A stretch of DNA of 6,482 nt from positions 1 to 6,482 of the forward strand of contig JAUHXN010000164.1 in the NCBI GenBank assembly GCA_030426865.1, read 5' to 3'. Positions 1 through 6,183 of the stretch are shown one piece after another. A program made the translations under genes and the position numbers. Numbering within the stretch: position 1 is the first letter of the stretch; each line of letters opens with the position of its first letter. Source of the DNA: a bacterium (GTDB lineage Bacteria; Bacteroidota; Ignavibacteria; Kapaibacteriales; UBA2268). The notes under the pieces were generated by a model. It saw nothing but the letters and a program-made list of their open reading frames with translations. It searched no databases and was not told the origin of the DNA.

Positions 1-957
1 GTATGAAGACTGCTTTTCACATTCGAAAGTAGCAAATCCATCATCAATAATATATTCAAACTCAGGGAATTTTTCACCAGGTGAATCGTATGAAACTTGC
101 TTTTTTAATCTCAACGGTTTAAATTCTATGTCTGCTACTCTACCTGTAAGACACCCTTCACTAAACCATGAAATCTCACATGGACTTGTACTTATTGCTA
201 TTTCTCTAATAATATTATATACTTCTAATAGTTTTTCCTGCGAATCAATATTTTCAAAGTATTGCCCACCAGTAGCATCCGATACTGCTTTCATCTCAAT
301 GGGTAAAGAAATATCAATAGATATCGAATAGACTATTGCGTCCAATTCTTCTGCTTTACTTACTATATCTTCAGGTGTAAAATCAGATAACCCAACACCA
401 TCAGTTAAAAATATTATTATAGGTTTATAATCAGCTCTCCTAGCAACGTCTAATGCACCTGCATAAGGATCTAAAAATGCATTTTTATAATTAGTACCAT
501 TTCTAATTTCAAGCGAGGCTATTGATTGAAGTAATAAATCCTTTCTTATCTTAAAGTCAGAATAAAGTAATGCTTCGTCATCGAACGTAGTTATTGCAGT
601 TTCTTCGTTTAAACTATCCATCTGATCAATCCATTGACTAGCAGCTGATTTAACCCAATCTAATCTTTGCCCTTTCATAGAACCAGAAACATCAATAGTT
701 AATACTGTTGATATTTTATTAAAAACTTGTTCAGAGCTACATTTGATTTCTCTAACAGTTCGATTGATAAGATTTTCTTTAATTTCAAAATCTTCTGGTA
801 CTAATTGTGTGATTTGAATATTATCATTATCAGTGACATAGAATTTTGCTTTTATAATTGGGTAATCATCAGAGTTCACGTCATAGACATGGAAATTCTG
901 GCCAAGAGTAGGAATACTTGATAATATTAATAATATTAATGTGTAAATAATTTTCAT
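1..957 (-). CDS. Secreted von Willebrand factor A domain protein, C-terminus beyond the window
   Basis: The reverse strand reads open for 319 codons from ATG at 957 to the left edge with no stop, so this is the N-terminal part of a longer protein. Residues 1-19 form a signal peptide (MKIIYTLILL, then PTLG before Q20). Residues 20-80 form a small beta-rich region of the kind that precedes the vWA domain in many Bacteroidota/Ignavibacteria surface proteins. The vWA domain spans about 82-255 and has a complete metal-ion-dependent adhesion site: D89-x-S91-x-S93 (DVSGS), T155 (in NGTNY) and D186 (in TDGVG). After it comes a Cys-containing beta-rich stretch (C260, C269, C313). vWA domains bind protein ligands through a divalent cation; an extracellular or surface role is inferred, and the ligand is unknown. 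No Shine-Dalgarno is evident. An in-frame ATG eight codons upstream (981) is an alternative start, but 957 gives the more typical signal peptide. A T9SS sorting domain may lie on the missing end. The gene is divergent from the DUF885 gene. Confidence 0.92.
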   Translation of the reverse strand, partial: MKIIYTLILLILSSIPTLGQNFHVYDVNSDDYPIIKAKFYVTDNDNIQITQLVPEDFEIKENLINRTVREIKCSSEQVFNKISTVLTIDVSGSMKGQRLDWVKSAASQWIDQMDSLNEETAITTFDDEALLYSDFKIRKDLLLQSIASLEIRNGTNYKNAFLDPYAGALDVARRADYKPIIIFLTDGVGLSDFTPEDIVSKAEELDAIVYSISIDISLPIEMKAVSDATGGQYFENIDSQEKLLEVYNIIREIAISTSPCEISWFSEGCLTGRVADIEFKPLRLKKQVSYDSPGEKFPEFEYIIDDGFATFECEKQSSY

Positions 958-1064
958 AATATTCTGTTTTTGTAAAGTCATATACTTAAATAATAATAAT
1001 ATACTAAAAATGTTACATAATCTGTTATATTTATATTTTACAGATAATCAAATAGAATAATTTT
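958..1064. promoter_or_regulatory. Divergent intergenic region, presumed to hold both promoters
   Basis: This 107-bp gap separates the divergent starts of the vWA gene and the DUF885 gene, so promoters for both directions most likely lie here. It is extremely AT-rich (roughly 15 G/C in 107). It contains a TAA/TAAT trinucleotide run around 990-1001 and a tandem TTATAT hexamer at 1025-1036. No convincing -35/-10 pair and no Bacteroidota-type TTTG...TAnnTTTG element could be placed, and neither start has a clear Shine-Dalgarno sequence. The promoter role rests on gene arrangement only. Confidence 0.5.
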
Positions 1065-2909
1065 ATGAAATATTTATTACTTCTGCTCACCATATTTTCC
1101 ATTTCTTGTACTGAATCCACAAAACCAAAAAATATTAATCAAAATCTTGAATTCAATGATTGGTTAGACTCAGTTTGGTTAGCGAAAGTTAACAGATATC
1201 CGGCCTTACAAACAGAATATGGATTTAGAACTAATGATGACAAATGGGATAACATTTCAGATAGTATGCATTTGGCTGAGTTAGATATACTTACAGGGAA
1301 TATCAAAGAATTAACTAACCGGTTTAATGTTGGTAACCTAACTGATCAATCATTATTAAGTTATAAAATTTATCTCTATAATGTTGAGACAGAATTAGCT
1401 AATAGTGAATTTATTTACCATAATTATCCAGTGAGTCAGATGGATGGTTGGCATACTAAAATTCCTTCCACATTAATCAATCAGCATTCAATTAGAAATA
1501 TAAAAGATGCTGAAAACTACTTGAGCAGAGTAAATAATGTTCCTAATGTAATTTCTCAATTAATAAATAATTTAAAAGTAAGAGAAAGTAAAAATTTAGT
1601 AGCTCCTTCCTTTATTTTGGACTATGTTATTCAAAGTTCTGAAAATCTAATAGTTAAATCTCTAATTGAAATTGATAGTCATCCTATCTATTTAGATTTT
1701 AAAGAAAAAACTAAAAATATAGAAGTGGATTTGGATAATGAAATTCGTGAGGCGATTACTAAGAATCTATCTCCAGCATATTTTGAGTTAGTCTCATATT
1801 TAAAAGTTTTAAAAAGTAAATCAAACTCTAATATAGGTGTATGGTCTCTAAATAATGGAAATGAATATTATAGTTATTCATTAAAACTGAATAATACTAT
1901 TGAAATAACTTCTGAAGAAATATATAAATATGGACTTTCTGAAGTTGATAGAATTCATAACGAAATGAATTTAATTAAAAACAGTTTAGGTTTTGATGGA
2001 GATCTTCAGTCATTTTTTAAATTCATGAGAGAAGATAGTCAGTTTTATTTCAAGAATACCAACTTGGGTAAACAAAATTATTTAGATAGCGCTACAGCTA
2101 TCATAAATACTATGAAAGGAGAATTACCTAAACTATTTAATGTTCTTCCTAAAACGGAATTAATTGTAAAAGCAGTAGAACCTTTCCGTGAACAATCAGC
2201 AGGCAAAGCCTTTTATGAACCACCTTCAGTTGACGGCAAAAGGCCAGGTATTTATTACGCAAATTTATATGATATGTCAGATATGCCAATATATCAAATG
2301 GAAGCATTGGCATATCATGAAGGAATACCTGGGCATCATATGCAAATAGCTATTTCACAAGAATTAGAAGGATTACCAAAGTTTAGAACAATTGGAAATC
2401 TATATGTTGGATATGTAGAAGGATGGGGTTTATATTCAGAGTTATTACCAAAAGAAATTGGATATTATTCTAACCCATATTCTGATTTTGGAAGACTTGC
2501 AATGGAATTATGGAGAGCTTGTCGATTAGTAGTTGATGTTGGGATTCATGTTAAACAATGGGATAGACAAAAAGCAATTGATTATTATAATAATAACACC
2601 CCTGCTACAAACTCAGAATCTTTAGGAATGGTCGATAGACACATAGTAATGCCAGGTCAAGCTACTGGTTATAAGATAGGTATGCGACATATTATAAACT
2701 TAAGAGATAAAGCTAAAAATGAATTGAAAGATGATTTCGATATAAGAAAATTTCATGATTTAGTATTGAAAAATGGTCCTGTACCACTTTTTATTTTAAG
2801 CGAGACAATAGACAATTGGATAAATAATAATAAATCAAATAATGATGAACAAGGAGAAATGAATGAAACAGACGCTCTTATTCTTACTGACCCTACTTTG
2901 GGTAAGTAA
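1065..2909 (+). CDS. DUF885 family lipoprotein, putative zinc metallopeptidase
   Basis: The 614-residue product begins with a lipoprotein-type signal: K2, a Leu-rich core at 4-8, then SIS before Cys15, so it is probably lipidated at C15 and membrane-anchored outside the cytoplasm. The rest matches the DUF885 (PF05960) pattern. The diagnostic segment is HEGIPGHH at 418-425, a variant HExxxxH-type zinc motif with H418 and E419, followed by EGWGLY at 452-457, whose Glu is the likely further metal ligand or catalytic residue. The conserved C-terminal part includes ELWRACRLVVDVGIH (481-495) and MPGQATGYKIG (529-539). The family has peptidase-like features, but substrates are poorly defined; peptidase activity here is inferred. 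Length is normal for the family. The domain appears to end near W585; the Asn-rich tail beyond it contains the ribosome binding site and first codons of the next gene, which overlaps by 47 bp. No Shine-Dalgarno precedes ATG 1065, but the signal peptide supports this start. Confidence 0.94.
   Translation: MKYLLLLLTIFSISCTESTKPKNINQNLEFNDWLDSVWLAKVNRYPALQTEYGFRTNDDKWDNISDSMHLAELDILTGNIKELTNRFNVGNLTDQSLLSYKIYLYNVETELANSEFIYHNYPVSQMDGWHTKIPSTLINQHSIRNIKDAENYLSRVNNVPNVISQLINNLKVRESKNLVAPSFILDYVIQSSENLIVKSLIEIDSHPIYLDFKEKTKNIEVDLDNEIREAITKNLSPAYFELVSYLKVLKSKSNSNIGVWSLNNGNEYYSYSLKLNNTIEITSEEIYKYGLSEVDRIHNEMNLIKNSLGFDGDLQSFFKFMREDSQFYFKNTNLGKQNYLDSATAIINTMKGELPKLFNVLPKTELIVKAVEPFREQSAGKAFYEPPSVDGKRPGIYYANLYDMSDMPIYQMEALAYHEGIPGHHMQIAISQELEGLPKFRTIGNLYVGYVEGWGLYSELLPKEIGYYSNPYSDFGRLAMELWRACRLVVDVGIHVKQWDRQKAIDYYNNNTPATNSESLGMVDRHIVMPGQATGYKIGMRHIINLRDKAKNELKDDFDIRKFHDLVLKNGPVPLFILSETIDNWINNNKSNNDEQGEMNETDALILTDPTLGK
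2851..2856 (+). promoter_or_regulatory. Shine-Dalgarno site AAGGAG for the amidohydrolase gene
   Basis: AAGGAG sits inside the end of the DUF885 coding region, six bases before ATG 2863. It decides between two ATGs four bases apart: ATG 2859 is in the DUF885 frame (Met599), while ATG 2863 opens the 1093-aa frame with a good signal peptide. It is the only strong Shine-Dalgarno seen in the window and fits re-initiation or independent initiation within an overlapping gene pair. Confidence 0.8.
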
Positions 2910-5900
2910 TTTAATATCAGAAGAAAATGATAAATGGGATATTTCAAATCCCCCCGGTGAAAATAAAACTGTCGAATTTACAGTTACAGAAGGAACCTGG
3001 ATGAATTTAGATGTAAGTCCTGATGGTAAAGAAATTGTTTTCGATATGTTAGGTGATATTTATATTATACCAATTACAGGGGGTAAAGCTAAAGTATTAA
3101 GAGAAGGACTAGCATGGGAAGTTCAACCACGATTCTCGCCAAATGGTAAGTATATATCTTTTACAAGTGATTATGATGGTGCAGATAATATTTGGATAAT
3201 GAATGTAGATGGAAGTAATCCGAAACAAATAACAAAAGAGACTTTTAGATTACTCAATAATGCAGATTGGTCTCCAGATAGTGAATTTTTAATTGCTAGA
3301 AAGCACTTTACTTCTACTCGGTCTGCAGGTGCAGGTGAGATGTGGATGTACCACATCTCAGGTGGCAGTGGTATTGGACTTACTAAAAAGAAAAATGACC
3401 AACAAGATGTTAATGAACCAAATATTTCCTCTGACGGTAAATATATGTATTATTCAGAGGACATGTATCCTGGTGGTTTTTTCCAATATAATAAAGACCC
3501 TAATAATCAAATATATGCTATTAAGCGATATGAATTCGAAACAGGGGAATCAAAAGTTTATGCTGGTGGACCCGGTGGTGCATTTAGACCACAGTCTTCA
3601 CCTAATGGGAAATATCTTGCATTTGTATCAAGAGTAAGAACAAAGACTATATTGTTCATCAAGGATTTAGAGACAGGTGAAGAATGGCCTTTATTTGATG
3701 GGTTAATCAAAGATCAACAAGAAGCATGGGCTATTTTTGGAGTTTATCCTAATTTTGATTGGACTCCTGATAACAAAAACATAATTATTTATGGAAATGG
3801 TAAAATCTGGAATGTAAATGTAGCTAATAAAACGACTACAGAAGTTCCTTTTGAAGTTAATGCCAAACATCGGTTACAAGAGACATTAAAATTTAAAAAT
3901 AAAGTCTTTTCAGATGAAATTGATTCTAAAGTATTGAGAGGAGTGGTTACATCACCAAAAGGTGACAAGATTGCATATAATGCAGCAGGTTATATTTATA
4001 TTTATGATGTCAATACACAAAAGACCTCAAGATTAACTCAAGAAAATAATCTTGAATTTGAACCATCATTTAGTAGTGATGGAAGTAAATTAGTATATGT
4101 TTCTTGGACAGATTCTGAAAAAGGTAAAATAAAATATTTTGACTTTATTTCAAATGGCCCGAGAACATTTAACTTACCAAAAGGGATTTATAGAACTCCT
4201 AAATTCTCTAAAGATGGTACTAAATTATTATTTTTAAAAGAGGGTGGTAACGAACATCAAGGGTACACTTATACAAATGAATCTGGAATTTATTTACTTG
4301 ATTTAAGTAAACCATCTGATCCGATATTAATATCAGAAGAAGGTGAATACCCACGGTTCAATGAAGATGAATCTCGTATTTATTATCAGACTGGTGGTTA
4401 TTATTTCGGAGAACTTGATAAGGGATATCACTCTGTTGATTTAACTGGAAATGATAAGAAGACGCACTTTACTTCTACTTATGCCAATAAGTTTGTACCA
4501 TCACCAGATGGACAATTTATTGCATTCAACGAATTACACAAAGTTTATATAGCAAGATTTCCTAAAACTGGTCAACCCATTCAATTATCTGCAGATATCA
4601 AATCAATACCTGTAGTAAATGTAGCTGACGATGCTGGTATAAATATCCATTGGTCTTATGATAGTAATAAATTACATTGGACTTTGGGAGATCAATACCA
4701 TACAATTAGCTTAAAAGAAAGTTTCGAATATTTAAACGATAATAAAGAAAATACTGAAAAAGTTAAATCTAAGTCATTTGATATTGGTCCACTAATCAAA
4801 TCAGATAAACCGTCTGGAAGAATAGCACTTACTAATACTAGAATTATCACAATGGATAATAAAAGAAGTGTAATTGAAAATGGTACGATAATTATAAATG
4901 AAAATAAGATAGAAACAATTGGTGAAAATGAAAAGGTTACTATACCAGTAGGCACGAAGTCGATTGATTTAAAAGGTAAAACTATAATGCCAGGATTAAT
5001 TGATGTTCATGCTCACCAAGGTACGTTTCGATATGGAATTAGTCCTGAAAAACATTGGCCTTATTGGGCAAATCTAGCTTATGGTGTTACTACAACGCAT
5101 GACCCTTCATCTAACACTGAAATGGTATTCAGTCAATCTGAAATGATTAAGTCTGGTAGAATGGTAGGACCACGAACATACTCAACAGGTATTATTCTAT
5201 ATGGCGCTGATGGTGATTTTAAAGCTGTTGTAAACAACTTAGAGGATGCGAAAACTCATCTTAAGAGAACTAAAGCTTTCGGTGCCTTTTCTGTAAAATC
5301 TTATAATCAACCTAGAAGAAACCAAAGACAACAAATTATCGAAGCTGCTCGTGAATTAAATATGTTAGTAGTACCAGAAGGAGGTTCACATTTCTTCCAT
5401 AATTTGACAATGGTTGCTGATGGACATACTGGAATAGAACATAATATACCTGTAGCACCATTATATAATGATGTGTTGAACTTTTGGTCTAACACTAAAA
5501 CACATAATACACCAACTCTGATAGTAAATTATGGGTCTGTAACAGGTGAATATTATTGGTATCAAAACACCAATGTTTGGGAAAAAGAAAGATTATTACG
5601 TTTTACTCCTAGGGAAATAATTGATTCACGTGCAAGACATAGAACTATGATTCCAGAAGAAGAATATGAAAATGGTCATATTTTAACTTCAAAATCATTG
5701 AAAAAACTAACTGATTATGGTGTAAAAATTAATATGGGTGCACATGGCCAAATACAAGGTATTGGTGCTCATTGGGAAATGTGGATGTTGTTTCAAGGTG
5801 GAATGACAGAAATGGAAGTACTAGCAGCTTCTACTATTAATGGTGCTGAATACATTGGTATGGATAATGAAATTGGTTCTATTGAAGAAGGTAAACTTGC

Positions 5901-6144
5901 TGATCTAATTGTAATTGATGGTAATCCGTTAGAGGATATCTACAAGACAGAGAACGTAGTTTACACTATAATTAACGGTAGAATTTACGAGTCAGAAACT
6001 ATGAATGAAGTTGGAAATTATGATGTAAAGAGACCAGCTTTTTGGTGGGAATCAGAGAAGTATAATGGATTTGATTTTCATGAAAGAGTGAAAAGTTTTG
6101 AGATTCCAAAATGTCAATGCGGCTATTCTAATCATACTCACTAA
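2863..6144 (+). CDS. Exported TolB-like beta-propeller / amidohydrolase fusion protein
   Basis: The 1093-residue product starts with a signal peptide (hydrophobic 4-18, possible cleavage near 19-20). Residues about 38-620 contain around twelve PD40/TolB-like propeller repeats with the S-P-D-G-K-x-I-x-F pattern, e.g. near 51, 91, 136, 189, 246, 300, 363, 404, 448, 500, 546 and 597, probably two stacked propellers. Residues about 652-1045 form an amidohydrolase of the imidazolonepropionase-like group: a composite beta-sandwich start (652-705), the metal motif DVHAH (H716, H718), a candidate carboxylated Lys812 (SVKSY), candidate ligands H843/H846 and H855/H860, and closing IGSIEEGKLADLIVID (1004-1019). 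The usual final Asp is not evident; the corresponding region reads NMGAHGQ with H961. The protein likely hydrolyses a C-N amide or cyclic amide bond in the periplasm or at the surface; some relatives are Xaa-Pro dipeptidases, but the substrate here is unknown. The C-terminus ends in a Cys/His cluster (C1084, C1086, H1091, H1093). It is co-transcribed with the overlapping DUF885 gene and followed by a terminator. Confidence 0.95.
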   Translation: MKQTLLFLLTLLWVSNLISEENDKWDISNPPGENKTVEFTVTEGTWMNLDVSPDGKEIVFDMLGDIYIIPITGGKAKVLREGLAWEVQPRFSPNGKYISFTSDYDGADNIWIMNVDGSNPKQITKETFRLLNNADWSPDSEFLIARKHFTSTRSAGAGEMWMYHISGGSGIGLTKKKNDQQDVNEPNISSDGKYMYYSEDMYPGGFFQYNKDPNNQIYAIKRYEFETGESKVYAGGPGGAFRPQSSPNGKYLAFVSRVRTKTILFIKDLETGEEWPLFDGLIKDQQEAWAIFGVYPNFDWTPDNKNIIIYGNGKIWNVNVANKTTTEVPFEVNAKHRLQETLKFKNKVFSDEIDSKVLRGVVTSPKGDKIAYNAAGYIYIYDVNTQKTSRLTQENNLEFEPSFSSDGSKLVYVSWTDSEKGKIKYFDFISNGPRTFNLPKGIYRTPKFSKDGTKLLFLKEGGNEHQGYTYTNESGIYLLDLSKPSDPILISEEGEYPRFNEDESRIYYQTGGYYFGELDKGYHSVDLTGNDKKTHFTSTYANKFVPSPDGQFIAFNELHKVYIARFPKTGQPIQLSADIKSIPVVNVADDAGINIHWSYDSNKLHWTLGDQYHTISLKESFEYLNDNKENTEKVKSKSFDIGPLIKSDKPSGRIALTNTRIITMDNKRSVIENGTIIINENKIETIGENEKVTIPVGTKSIDLKGKTIMPGLIDVHAHQGTFRYGISPEKHWPYWANLAYGVTTTHDPSSNTEMVFSQSEMIKSGRMVGPRTYSTGIILYGADGDFKAVVNNLEDAKTHLKRTKAFGAFSVKSYNQPRRNQRQQIIEAARELNMLVVPEGGSHFFHNLTMVADGHTGIEHNIPVAPLYNDVLNFWSNTKTHNTPTLIVNYGSVTGEYYWYQNTNVWEKERLLRFTPREIIDSRARHRTMIPEEEYENGHILTSKSLKKLTDYGVKINMGAHGQIQGIGAHWEMWMLFQGGMTEMEVLAASTINGAEYIGMDNEIGSIEEGKLADLIVIDGNPLEDIYKTENVVYTIINGRIYESETMNEVGNYDVKRPAFWWESEKYNGFDFHERVKSFEIPKCQCGYSNHTH

Positions 6145-6155
6145 TTAAAGATCTT

Positions 6156-6183
6156 AAAGCCCTTCAGAAGAAGGGCTTTTTTT
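6156..6183 (+). terminator. Intrinsic terminator after the amidohydrolase gene
   Basis: A perfect 10-bp stem (AAAGCCCTTC at 6156-6165 with GAAGGGCTTT at 6170-6179) closes on an AGAA loop and runs into seven T residues (6177-6183). It begins 11 bases after the TAA at 6142-6144, which fits termination of the DUF885-amidohydrolase unit. It lies between two convergent genes. Read on the minus strand the same hairpin has only a short T run before AAGATC, so it is a weaker terminator for the gene coming from the right, whose stop codon at 6182-6184 overlaps the T tract. Confidence 0.92.

Noticed and set aside
128..331. Short plus-strand open frame of 67 codons
   Set aside because: It lies wholly antisense to the vWA coding sequence, has no family resemblance and no ribosome binding site.
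958..1064. Possible CRISPR, tRNA or small RNA gene in the divergent gap
   Set aside because: The region is too AT-rich, with no spaced repeats, no cloverleaf pairing and no hairpin with a T run.
2753..2947. Minus-strand open frame across the DUF885/amidohydrolase overlap
   Set aside because: It is antisense to two well-supported genes and shows only low-complexity hydrophobic sequence.
3293..3637. Plus-strand 114-codon open frame inside the propeller region
   Set aside because: It is a shifted frame of the amidohydrolase fusion gene, with composition typical of an out-of-frame reading.
4692..4955. Minus-strand 87-codon frame that looks like a hydrophobic membrane protein
   Set aside because: The hydrophobicity comes from reading AT-rich codons of the linker and amidohydrolase start in antisense; no start signal or family is seen.
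6148..6155. AAGATCTT palindrome between the amidohydrolase stop and the terminator
   Set aside because: Only 8 bp, in a short AT-rich spacer; it could easily occur by chance and no second copy forms an operator-like arrangement.
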